A DNA stretch of 64,000 nt. It comes from Marsupella aquatica. Its lineage: Eukaryota > Marchantiophyta. Below, piece after piece: positions 46,401 to 57,639 of the stretch. The stretch spans positions 6,696,001 through 6,760,000 of the forward strand of contig OZ316897.1 of assembly GCA_973895155.1 (NCBI GenBank). The letters are read 5' to 3'. Position 1 is the stretch's first letter, and every line of letters starts with the position of its first letter. The position numbers and the translations under genes were made by a program. The notes beneath the pieces were generated by a model that saw only the letters and a list, made by a program, of their open reading frames with translations, did no database searches and was not told where the DNA came from.

Positions 46401-47270
46401 CGCGAAGAGAAGACATGCACACATTTTTCATGTTAACAAAAGCAGGTCTGCCAGTTACACAATGGCTAACATGTTTGAGGGAGTTTGTGCCATTTTTCTG
46501 AGTAGTGATGGGAAGGTGGATACAATCTTTCACTAGTGTGTCCATACACTGGCCCTTGGTGGTGGCCTATGGGAGAAACATTTGTCTACACAGACCACTC
46601 ACATTGTTGCAACTGATTGGGACACAGTGGACCGTTACTTTGATTGGATGGATTTTCTCTTAGCATATCAGTTTCAGCATAGTCACATTGTAACATGGGA
46701 TTGGATATTTGCATCAAGATTTGCATGCAAGAAAGAAAATGCAATAGTCGACGTCTTGCCATTCAAGTTGTACCCAGCTCAGCCATTCAGACAAACTAGC
46801 ATTACTTCAAAAGAGGACTGTGAGCGCTTTAGGGATGTCATGATTGAGATTAAGGGGTACTAGGATGAGGTGCTATGTATACAGGAAAAGGGTGCTAGGA
46901 AGATGTGACACCGCCGGTACGGCGGGTAATGAGTAATTCGATCTAACCGCGCTTAGCACGCGCGTTAGGGGTATCTTAGGCAGTTATTATTAGCATAACA
47001 ACAATATTTAGGTAAGCATTATGAGTAGGAAATCATTAGTCAATAAGGGGAATTCATGTTTGGGCTGGCGTCGGGTCGCCATTCGCACGACCAGGTTGCG
47101 AGCGTGTAATGGGCCCTTTGTCCCTCTCTCTCGGGTCCGTATAACGAACTCCAGGAGGCGGCCACTGACACGAACTGACCTGGACTGGAGAAGGGCCGGT
47201 ACACTGCGAGCGTGAAAGGCTTGACCTATAATCGACAAGGAGGCATCGGGCGATCGACGAGCTCTCAGGG

Positions 47271-47279
47271 TATAAAAGG
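47271..47279 (+). promoter_or_regulatory. TATA box of the inserted element
   Basis: TATAAAAGG lies about 100 bp upstream of the first ATG of the long ORF at 47377, a suitable distance for a Pol II start near 47300. Confidence 0.6.
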
Positions 47280-47376
47280 GATTCGATCCTTTGCAGTGCA
47301 CCATGCTCTCCAGTCCACGCGCCAGCTTCAATCCCAACTCTCTCGCTTTTCCTTAGTCAGCTGCTATCTTCCCTGA

Positions 47377-49971
47377 ATGTCGCACACGATCCTTTCCAGT
47401 TTGGCCATACGATTCTGGACTCAGTTCCTGTCTATCGGAGGGCACTTGGCCGACTCATTGAAACACGTCAATCCGCGCCGATATGAGATCGAACGCGAAT
47501 ACGAGAGAGCCATCCGCCTAGCAGGCCGCCACCACTATCTCCTTAACTTTGAGTACCCGTCCCAGAGCGAGCTTTACCGACCCGAAGAGGTATTAGGGTA
47601 CTTCTTCGACGGAGGTAAATACATCGGCTTCTGGGAGGCACTGCTTCGGCTTCCGAACGAGGTCTTCAATATTCCGAGCACAATTGACTTACAGCGGCAC
47701 CACTTCGACCACATCCCCGCTCAGGTCCGGGCTATCATCAACGGCGAATTCAACACTACCCGGTCGACAGGACCATCTTCACTTTCGTCGGAAAATCTCC
47801 ACCGGCACTTGCAGAACTTCATGGCAACTCCACCCTCAACGACCAGTGCCAGCCAAACCGTGCCCATACCCGCACCCGCACCTCCTCGGCCTCAGCCAAG
47901 CCGGTCCCCGCCACCGGTTCCACCACCTCTCTGAGTACGATCCGTGGTGAATGCGGTACATATTAGCTCCGAGGACGAGGAGACTCACCCTCCTCTGAAT
48001 CGACGACCGCGGGGTATGAACAACCCCGCAGCACCCCAGCAAGCCCGAAGGGACAACACGGTAATGCTAGCGGCCTCGGCACCAATACTCACGGCAGTCG
48101 CGCTACCACCACCTGACCGAGAGGATGGAGAGATGTCCCCCTCTTCTAGTCACCCCGGGAATCAGCCTCGGGGTAAGAAGAGGAACAAGCCCGCAACCGT
48201 ATCCGGGTTGCCTTTGGCCACGGTTGCAGTAGCCAAGCTGACCATGCATCGCATGGGGGACAACGTTCACAAGAACATCCTCCACCCCAAGCATGCATGC
48301 TATCTTAAGACTCAAGGGTTTGAGCACCTTGCCTCTCTCCCTTGGAACGGAAGCAGGTATTACGGACAGGATATGGCGGAGTTCATTCAGAACTTCGACG
48401 AGGCCCGTCAACAAACCCGAGTGCACGGGAGAGTGATGTGTCTCGATGAGGCACGTCTGAGGATGATTTTTGGCCTACCCGAGGGAATAAACCGGGTAGA
48501 GTCGCGGGCTCCTGGGGGCAAGGGAGCTAAATACTAGTCATCTAGCTTCCCGACCGAAGGGGTAGTGGACAATGGGTTCTTAATGAGGACGTGCCTCATC
48601 CCTAAGGTAGCAGAACGCCTAGAGTTTCAGCGGTATGCCCTCCACATGATGGAACCGAGAGGGGAAATATCGGCCGCTTAGGTTATCCAGGTGGAGAACT
48701 ATCGGCCCAGGAAGTGGGCATCCTTCTTCGTCAAGAAGTTCCACGAGGAGATGGAGCGGAGAAGGAAGACTTTGTACCTTGGTGGGCGGGCGTACTTTGC
48801 TAGCCACGTCAAAATCATCCTCGAGTGGTACGCTCATTTTGACCGCCGGAGCCTCCCGCGTCTCAATGAGATCGAGCAGACCCCGCCAAAATGGGTGTTC
48901 CCAGCCCAGGTAAGGCGACCGCAGCCCGAGGCCTGAAGTCTGGCAGCTGCAAGTCCTGCTACCCCGGCCCCGCAACCCACCGCTGCCGCCCCGCCAGGCA
49001 TACCCATCGACGTCATCGCGACCTTAGACGCAATCAATCGGGACAATGTCGTCGAAGCCGGGCCGAATGAAGCCATACCCAAAGCAGATACCACGGTGGT
49101 CGGGGAGATTCCGCCACCCCCCACGATGGAGCAGGAGAACCACCTACCTCTAGTAGAACCAGCCCCTTCGACCAACTTACCTCAAGGGCTGGATGTGACC
49201 ACTCCTACTCCCGCGCGGGTTGGAGTCTGTCCGTGCCCGAATCCAGAGGGACATAGTCTAGACCATCCGGAACTCTTTGCGTCGGGCACTTTTCTGAACG
49301 GGTTGTTGGGAGATTTCTCGCAACAGATCTCTCGGGACACCGGGGAATACATGGCCCAAAGGGTGGCCTACTTCTTCAACCAGGAGTTGGTTGCGGCAGT
49401 AAGGGTAGGACATGCGCAGGCAGAGACTGCGCAGAGAATAGAGCGATATCGGGTTGAGTCTGCCTACCTGAAGGACAAAGTGGCAACCCTGGAGGCTGAA
49501 CTCCAACAACTTCGGCCTCAGGTAACGGCCACGGAGGACCAGGTCGCCAAGGCTAGAGCCCAAGCAACATTGGCAGTACAGGCTGGGCTCGGAAAAGACG
49601 CCGAGATTTTGCGGCTCCGAACCAAGATTGACAGTTTGCAAGGGCAAGCCGTCAGTTGGCAAAAGGATCTGGAGGAAGCTGATTCCAGGTCTCAACGGGA
49701 CACGGCCAAGATTGACGCCCTGAAGGCAAAGGTGGCACGACTTCAAGGAGAAGGCACTAAACAGGCCCAGTTGGTGGACAAGCTGACAAGCGACACCCAG
49801 CAACTGGAGGAGGCATACCAGGAGGCCGCGGAAGAGGTAGACGTGACGAAGTGGGAAAACGAATCTCTGTTGGACCAGGTCCAGCTACTCAAGCAGGATG
49901 CCGACAGACTCAGAAGCCAGCGGGATAGCCGCTCCCACTCAGGCGGTTCTGGCAAGCGTGCCAGACATTAG
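47377..49971 (+). pseudogene. Gag-like / plant transposon protein with long coiled coil, four stops
   Basis: A single frame of 865 codons is broken only by TGA 47932, TAG 48535, TAG 48679 and TGA 48934, so it was one protein. Parts: an N-terminal region (47377-47934) with EREYERAIRLAGRHH and a Pro-rich end. A middle region (48240-48900) follows, with YYGQDMAEFIQNF, VHGRVMCLDEARLRMIFGLP and KILEWYAHF-like text, resembling the putative plant transposon protein domain found in LARD-type elements. A C-terminal coiled coil of about 170 residues (49420-49930) follows, rich in heptads such as KDKVATLEAELQQLRPQ. No protease, RT or transposase was seen. Function unknown; it may be a structural protein mobilised by a partner element. 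Confidence 0.65.
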
Positions 49972-50861
49972 CGGCGGAGTAGGATTAGAGTAGAGTTAGG
50001 AATAGCTCAATTAGGCCATAGGGACAGCACCTGCCCTAGTTAGAGCAGCACTGCCATGCTATACAATTGGCATAGATTAGGATCTTCTAATAAGACAAGC
50101 CATTTTCCGGCCTGACAGCCAGCTTAGCTAGGACCTTAGTTAGCGAATCTTTGGGCGCGAGGGCACTCCGTTCCTCGGCCCTTAGTATTTAGTGCACCCC
50201 TCGGTAGAGGCAGGGGGTTTTTAGTCGCAGTGTTGGACATCCGCGGTATGTGTGGGGAGTCCCGACCTCTAGGAGTGAAAGAGTACCGAGGGGAGGGTGT
50301 GGGACTAAGCTCGCTGGGCGAGTGCGGAGCTGGGCTCCGTTGTAGTGTACACCCTTGGCCTTGGACCTGTTCATTCCGGAGCTTTCGGGTCAACTAAGTG
50401 TATGCATATGTCTCCTATGTAGTAAAATCCTTCCCCATTATTTCCTTCGTGTAAACCGAGATTGTATGCTTGTGTGTGTATGTATGTGTGAATCTCGTGT
50501 ATAGGTGCCAACGCTTGGCCGAACGCACTACCCAAGTCGGGCACGGGATGTAGCTTGCGGGTAGTGGTTGCAAGCCCAGGTTGAGTACCTATATCATCAA
50601 ATCCGGATCGAAGGCGGACAACACGAAGGCTTAGAAGCCCATAAGCCAGGGTCGATCCTGCTATCGACTAAGGTACGTTCCGGCGACGGAACACAAACCA
50701 TACCTAGGAGGTCTCCGTATATGACAATAGGCGCACTTAGCGCTAGTTTACGTGAGTTTGGTGCATTCCGTGCATCCCTCCCTGCCCGAACCCTCATTTT
50801 GACAAAGGATATGCCTGTCTAAGCCGAAGCCCGGGTTAAGGCTTAGGCTGACAACGTGACA
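49972..50861 (+). other. 3' noncoding part of the insert
   Basis: About 890 bp after the ORF stop with no motif and no copy of the insert's 5' end. A G-rich stretch, GAGGGGAGGG, sits near 50290 and could be a polypurine tract, but no LTR start matching the element's 5' end follows it. Confidence 0.45.
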
Positions 50862-51225
50862 GAAGAAGATGTTGTTCAGGAAGGCTTATGAAGAGAAGGA
50901 TGTTGCTAAAAAGAGAGAATGGGATGAGTGGCATAAAATTATTTCCCCTCCAAAGTCTCCAGAGCGCTCAGCGATGAGCTAGGACGTAAAGTTCTTGCTG
51001 CATGTAGACATAGCTTTCTGCTTTTGAAGACCACTTTACACTATGGCACATGTATCAGTTTGTGTTTAAGTAAAGTGAAAATGCCTCGTGTATAACGTTG
51101 CTTCTATAATGTAAACTATTTGTGCATAGTCCTATACATTGCATAAATACAATAACATCATCTTGTAAGATGTAAAGTATAGGGATCATGGTAATTAACG
51201 TCATTCCAAATGACGTCAAATATAA

Positions 51226-54200
51226 TTAACGTCCTCCAGTAAGACTTAAAATAAAATGAACGTTGTATATGACGTTGTTCAATAATGCAATGTTGTCGGT
51301 GGGAACCCAAAATCCTGTACGCACAACGTAACTTGTAACTCTACTCATCATCTTCATCAAGAGGGATCTCATGAAGAGTTTTTGCCTACGAGGGAAGACT
51401 GGCACAATAACAGACCATGATGGTTGTGTTTCCATGGGTACCATGAAGCACTGATCCACCTAGCTTGGGAAAACTACCGTGTCACTATATTCTATCCCTG
51501 TTGGTGCCCTTTGTGTAGTGTTTACACGGTAAAATCCACACTCATCCTTAACCATTGTGGCTCTACTCGGAGGGGACATGATTGACTTGTACCATTTCAC
51601 CTCCAAGACAATTGTGTTGAAAGAGCCAAAGTCCATCTCCAAAATATCCATAATGGTACCGCAGTATGGTATCTCATTTTCCCCCTCATATGTGGACATG
51701 AAGATAGAGTAATTGGATATCATTTTTTTTCATGTGATCAGTTCTCCAAGTTCTAAAGTGATGCCCTAAACTTGGGGGGTTAACTAAGTGTATATTTTTG
51801 GGTACCACATGCGATCCTAACATAATATAAATAGACCTATTTTATAAAGAAAATATTTCAAGAATATTCTCCATTTTCAATATTAATAACCTATTTTACT
51901 TTATAAAAGGTATATATATATATTAGAGAATATTCTATAAACATGAGTTTATAATACCTTTGTTTCCCTCCTATGCTTTTTAAAAATTTAGTTAATTTAT
52001 ATCAAAATCCATATTTTGGATTGCACGTGGTCCCTAAGATTTTTGATAGTCAACCCCCCAGGCCTTGAATCATACATGTGTGTGTGAGAGATGGTTGTAA
52101 CAGATGGCCCCCTAATGATGTTTTGTATATCCTCCTCAATGGATGTCGGACCATGTGACCGCAAGTAACGGTCCATGCGGTCTTATGCCCAAACACGCAA
52201 TGAGTGCAGCTGTGATGTTTCCCGTGACAATGTCCATTGGTTATCAACCCATGCTCTATTCACATACCAACATGCACACACCTTGTTAGGATTCATCATA
52301 TCAACAATACATGAACAAGAATAGACTGAATATTCATGAATGGTTTAGGGATTTCATTCTTACTTGTAAGCCTCTCTCCAAGCAGACATCTCTAGCCAGT
52401 TCTCCAGTACATAATTGTGAATCTGTACCTGGAGGATGTCACCTTCAAGGGACCTTTTCTTTGCTGCCCTTAATAGTTTTACACCATCCCAACCTTCATC
52501 TTGTGCTTCCTTCCAAGCTGTGGGGGCCTCCTTGTCCAAGCTTGCAACTATGCCCCCAGAAAGGAATAGACATTCATTATGCAAATATCCAAGGGTCATG
52601 CTTCCCTCTGGCCGTGCAGGTTGACGAACCCATGACTTCAACACTTTCATGTACCTCTCCACCCAATACATCCACCGAGCATGGACTGGCCCAGCTATGG
52701 CCACCTCATCCACCAGGTGACTCACCAAATGGGCCTACATGACAAATTTTTTTGGAGGCAACACTTTCTCCAAATCACACATCAAAAGTGTGGTTTTTTC
52801 TTGCATGGGTTCAATGTCACTCACTTTAATTTCCTTACTGCACACCCATCTGCATGTTTAGGACCCACAAATCAGTACGTCAGTACTTCTAAAACAACAA
52901 AAAAGTGTGGCCCACCAAAAGTACCACATGAAATAACAAGCCTCCATACCTAAACAACCCACACAGGTCATAAAGAGCCTGGCGTACTCCCCTCCGCAAT
53001 CCTTCATCATCACAACAACGTAATACCACAGGCAACACATGTTGCATGAAACTTGTGGTAATCATGGGATTTTAACCCAATAGGAGGCGTACTATCATCA
53101 CGCGTTGTACACCCCCAAATCCGGCCCCATAATGACTTGGGAATTTCATCCCACAAATCATTCCATTCATTCTCCTCAATAGTGGTCTAGACAAAGACCA
53201 TGGGGCACCCGACACTACATCATCACGGGATGTCCAACCCCGTGTCCAACACCCCTTGACCGTTCCAACATCTTTTACATCTTCACGTATGGCCCCCGAC
53301 TCTTTGTTGCCATTCAAATGTGACACAATGTTCTTGGTCACATTCACCTCAACGTACATAGGGTCTATCAACCACCTTATTAATAGCATTTGCATTCTCA
53401 GACCACATCACAACAGAATCAATGTTGATACTTCCAATTTAAACTTGTCATGATAGCATATGACCCGCAATAAACAATGACTATAAAGAGAGATACAAAA
53501 CCACTCTTACCCTCCAATAAGGTAAATCCCATAGGCAGCTCCGGGAATTCACCCCAGTTTCTTTGGGTGTCTTCAAACCCTCCTTTACCAATGATGCTAA
53601 TTGAAGTTGAGCTTTTGCTGAGGGTCCAGAAGGACATTGCCGCAACTCCACATTTCTCCAATGCCTTGTGTTATGCCGCAAAGGATGATCTAAGGGTAGG
53701 TGACGACTTGCTCCCTCATATGTGGTCTTCCGGATTTTGCGTGAGTACCTCCCCCGTAGATTTGGCCTGCAAGATGGACAGGCAGTACTGTAGCCAGCGA
53801 CCTTCAGACCAGAAATGGTGTTCATACCTTTAAGACATACCACCTCAAAATGGAACATTATACTTGCGGATCATTTAACGTAGCCATTTTGATGTTAATG
53901 ACACATTACGTCATTCTGAAAGACGTTAAGGTTACCCGAACGTCGTACCTTACGACATTTCCCTCCTATTAACTAAAGTTTACATCATGGCAGGCGATGT
54001 ATAAACTAGGTACGTCCTTCATGACAACGCTAAAAAGGAAACATGGACATTTTTAACCGAACAATTCATGTCATGAATACCTAGTGTATAGGGGCATACC
54101 TGGTCCATCGGTTGTGCAGTGAGTGAGCATAGCCCTCATTTGGAATGGTTGAGGGCCTTCAAGAACATTGATTGTGGGTGCTCCTACCTCCCACAGGTGT

Positions 54201-55017
54201 TGGAACTCTTCAATTGCAGGTGGCAACCAAACTGAAGGATCTTTACATGCCTGGGGCCAGGTATGATTTCACGAAGCATAACGTGCCCTTTTTCATTGCA
54301 TAACAAGGAGAAATATTCTGGTTTAGGAGTATCACAGGCCATGTGGACTTTGGTTTCCTCCTTTGCTTGTATGGGTTTACTCCATCCAATGCCAATCCCA
54401 ATCGCACATTCTGTGGCTCCTCGACAAACTTAGGGAAAGTGGCATCAATGTGCTTCCAAGTAGGACTATCCTGGTGATAATGCATCATGCTAGGAGAAGA
54501 TTTCACCTCATAATGCCATTTCTGCAATTCAGATAATTGCTGTCGGCGATAAAGATTTGGTAGCCGTGGAGTCGCAAGAAAGTACCATGTACAACACCTA
54601 GTACACTTAATGTACACCACATTCCGCATTCTTACTTAGCTGGCTATGGGAAATTTGCCAATACATGGTACATTTACAATGCACTTGACATTGTACCTTT
54701 TCTGGGATTTTGTCGCCAAGTGTGTCGCTTCGATACCGTGGAAGATTGCATCCTAAAATTGGACAAACAGTAAGATCCGCATACTCCTTTTTGTACAAGA
54801 CACACCCTCTTGGGCAAGCATGTATGATCTCCAAAGTCAGCCCTATTGATGAGAGCAGTTTCTTGGCTCCTCTCACACCTTGGGGCAAAGTATTTGGTTG
54901 TGGCAATAGCTTCCAAAGTAACTCAAACAATGCATTCGTGTGAACATCTGAGGTATTGAACATCCCCTGCAAATTTAACACCAATATAGTGGCAGCCATC
55001 CTACACAACAGGTTCAC
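51226..55017 (-). pseudogene. CACTA transposase (TNP2-like) with DUF4216-like C-terminus, split and decayed
   Basis: Minus-strand pieces in order: 55017-54607 (KKLLSSIGLTLEIIHACPRGC, then LYKKEYADLTVCP), 54629-54243 (FPKFVEEPQNVRLGLALDGV, WPVILL), 53858-53481 (VAGYSTACPSC, ASRHLPLDHPLRHN), 53395-53072 (IDPMYVEVNVTKNIVSHL), 52728-52360 (HLVDEVAIAGPVHARWMYWV, RPEGSMTLGYLHNECLF) and 51723-51226 (IPYCGTIMDILEMDFGSF, GFYRVNTTQ, the DUF4216-like end). Some gaps may be introns (an ACGT cluster fills 53873-54035); others hold stops and a MITE at 51774-52059. It would bind and cut CACTA ends, but this copy is not intact. Confidence 0.88.
51774..52059. repeat. MITE-like element, copy 2, inside the transposase gene
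   Basis: 286 bp starting GGGGGGTTAACTAAGTG and ending GATAGTCAACCCCCC. The ends form an imperfect inverted repeat GGGGGGTT(A/G)ACTA. Similar throughout to 45324-45590. Confidence 0.7.
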
Positions 55018-55534
55018 CCATGCATGAAGACAACTTCACTATGAACACAGTCACAAGCTGCCAAGATAGGATGAAGGTGTGATCTGCTTACCGTGATGAC
55101 TCTGATCCCTCAAACAATGGAGTCCTTGCTTCTTTCTCAAGTTTGTCCCAATTGTAGTTGACATTGTCTGAGCCATCATGTGGGCCAAATGACTGTCTAC
55201 CAAGTGGGAAAATGCATGATCTTCCTCCAAAATGGGGGGTCGGTCATTTTCATCCTAAAAAATGTGCTCATGGTGAAAAGGGGATCCATCCATGTCATAG
55301 TAGGATGATGTATACTCAGACGGATCATGGTCCTCCTCATTGTGCCTTTTGTAAAATGCACAGACAGAAGGAGCCATCATTGAAGTATGAGGCGTGGGAG
55401 TCACGGTGGAGTTATGCTACATACATGACATTAAGTTCACATTGACACAACATAACATGGTCATAAGTACAATGAAATGCATGAGGTGCACACTAGTATG
55501 TACTAAGGTATTTTGTACAAATTGTGAGTCAATG

Positions 55535-55990
55535 CTAATCGTAATCCACAAAAATCTCATCTCCAAACTGAATCGTGCGAGTGGCATGCATGATAACATA
55601 CTGGGTCACTCTACATGGCAGGCGAGGGTGTACCTGTTGCACATACTCAACCCACTCCGCATTGGGGCGATACCCACAACGACGCGATCTAGTGGTGTTG
55701 TTGATGTCCCCAGTTAGGTTCCCAGTCCTAGGCAGGAATCCATCAATCTGACTAAAATGAGGGTCCCCCTTAATCGCTATACCATAGCAACTAAAGGTAG
55801 GGCACTGTTGTGTCAAGATGCGCCAAGCAGCAGCTGAGTACCGTGGCCCATAAAGAGGAAAAAGTTGAGGATAGTCCATAGGAGGACAACCCTCTGCCAC
55901 TCTGATGTCGGATAGGGCAAACAAGCCTAACCCAACCTCAAGCCCAAGGAGAGAGGGAAGAACGACCCATGGCCAGTCCCAAACAAAGAA
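55535..55990 (-). pseudogene. SET-domain-like ORF within the CACTA-type region
   Basis: The minus-strand frame begins with GLEVGLGLFALSDIRVAEG, the usual SET start (GLGLFA..DI..G). It continues through TGNLTGDINNT and GYRPNAEWVEY (the PNA/NW pocket strand) and ends YVIMHATRTIQFGDEIFVDYD, close to the ATRDI..GEEI.VDYG end of SET domains. About 140 residues match the size of a SET core. SET enzymes methylate protein lysines, mostly histones. The NHS triad of classical SET domains is not visible, so the substrate is uncertain. No clear start Met; it may be the last exon of a longer gene. Confidence 0.68.
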
Positions 55991-56898
55991 TGGCTCTCCA
56001 ACTTAGAATGCTCCATAGTTAGGGTACCCAAAACTAGTGGGGAAGGAGTCCTTCACGACTTCAAGAGCTCTACCATGGAGCTCCTTGGTAGTCCTCAAAA
56101 CTGAAGGATCGTCTCAAAAATGGTTCACCCATGCATCCATGCGAGGCAGCCTCATCATGCGTGGATGACTATAGAGGATGCCTCATCATGCATGCACATC
56201 TAACGACGCATGATGAGGCATCTGACTGTAGAGGATGCCTCAAGATAGTAGAACGATCTAACAATGGCTCAAGATAGTAGAACGATCCTGATCCACCACT
56301 CCCTTGCACCGTCTGCATGGGCAAGGGGTCTTTCACAGTGGAACATATGAATCCATAGCAGCCATAGTAGCAACCTCCACACGAGTTGACCGAGGTAAAG
56401 AACCAGATGATGTGGATGAAGACTGACGTTGATGATGATGATGCTGACATCTCAATACATGACGATGGCGTCACCTACGATCCCGATGAATTGGTGTATC
56501 ACTACGGTTGTCATGACGATCTTGACTCTTGCTCCGATGTCTGTATCGATGGCAAGATCTATCACGAGACCTCCACCTCCCATCCCCATCTGAATCTGAG
56601 TCGGCCATGTCCCTCGGCATGTCTAGAAATCCAGGCAAAGTAAGAACCATTACCCTAAACTTGCCACAAACCCTAAACCTAAAACTCTCAACTCTGTTAA
56701 TGTTGTACAGAACAAGTAAATATCATCAACAATGTTCTAAACAATGTAAACTACGTCATACGTCGCTTCGAAAACATTACGTGGGTGTTCCCACCAAAGG
56801 TAAAGCCTTCAATACGTGGTATGGGAATTAAGACGCAATTAGCGCGTGACTGTTGTTCTGAATGACGTTAATTAGTTAAACAACATGAGGCCGAGGCT

Positions 56899-57180
56899 TC
56901 AAGCGGTGGGAACTGGGACGAAGGGAAGGAAGGGAATGGAAGGGAGATGCCCCCATTGTAAACCTCCACATTCAAAACATTCACGTTCAGGGTTTTGCAT
57001 GGAATAGTGAGCAACAACAATGGCAGGGGTTCCTTTCTCACTGAACTTTGATGCAAAGAAAGTTAAGAATGGAGATGCATAAGAGATTGAGAAGGTGCGC
57101 ACAACAGTGGAATCAACGAACCCAATGATAGTAGCTTTCACACACAGCTGGAATTTCATGGGATTACCGGATGGAAGCAA
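56899..57180 (-). other. Unrecognised ORF, 93 aa
   Basis: The sequence includes TVVRTFSISYASPFLTFFAS and TPAIVVAHYSMQNPE, which looks like a folded beta-rich protein rather than random text, but no family was recognised. It lies between two ACGT clusters on the same strand as the SET-like ORF and may be another captured exon. Confidence 0.3.
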
Positions 57181-57639
57181 GGAGTCAAAGTTTATTGCTT
57201 ACCTATGCGTTTGGTGTGCGAGCTAGGTCTTGTTGGAGGAGGATGTGGGACCGGTTTGTGTTGCTCACGGATACTCTACAGATCTTCTAGGACCTTTGGC
57301 TCCTCCTCCTCCTCCTCCGGACTTAGCTGGCATTTTTTACACCCAGGTCCCCCTACAGCTCACACCAGTCAGAAGTCAGGTTCATGTAGTGGACAGATCA
57401 AGTGGACGACAATGAGAAAAAAGTCCTTTGATTAGGTCATCTTCAGAGAGAGATGAGCAAAGAAGAAGGAAAGGGAAGGAAAGAGATAGCCTGAGTGACA
57501 GAAGGAGCAATGGAAGGAGTGAGAGAAGATGAGAAAGAATGCGAGATTGCACCACTGAGAGTGAGAGGAGGAGCAGACGACACTCACCACGAGAATGTCA
57601 TGGCAGGGGTTGAAAGGAGCGCGCATCACATCCTCCACT

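Larger units (their letters stand above)
46899..50866 (+). mobile_element. 3,958-bp insertion with GAAGA target duplication
   Basis: The insert 46904-50861 begins TGTGACACCGCC and ends AACGTGACA. It is flanked by GAAGA at 46899-46903 and 50862-50866, and removing it restores a continuous reading frame across the site. GC content is clearly higher than in its surroundings. A palindrome CCGCCGGTACGGCGG lies at 46911-46925. No long terminal repeat and no convincing terminal inverted repeat was found. It carries a TATA box and one long decayed ORF. Best guess is a non-autonomous LTR-derived (LARD-like) or unknown class element. Confidence 0.75.
46403..50982 (+). pseudogene. ORF of unknown function split by the 3.96-kb insert
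   Basis: The plus-strand frame is open at 46403-46860 apart from TAG at 46534, and includes HIVATDWDTVDRYFDWMDFL and HIVTWDWIFASRFACK. After TAG at 46861 it continues to the insertion point at 46903. If the insert and one target copy are removed it resumes in the same frame at 50867 (LFRKAYEEKDVAKKREWDEW) and stops at TAG 50980. No domain recognised; probably an accessory or captured gene of the CACTA-type region. Confidence 0.6.

Noticed and set aside
49258-49803. 181-aa minus ORF
   Set aside because: Antisense shadow of the coiled-coil coding region.
56899-57180. Sliding-clamp (PCNA) C-terminal similarity
   Set aside because: A few residues align loosely by eye, but the match is too weak to assign.
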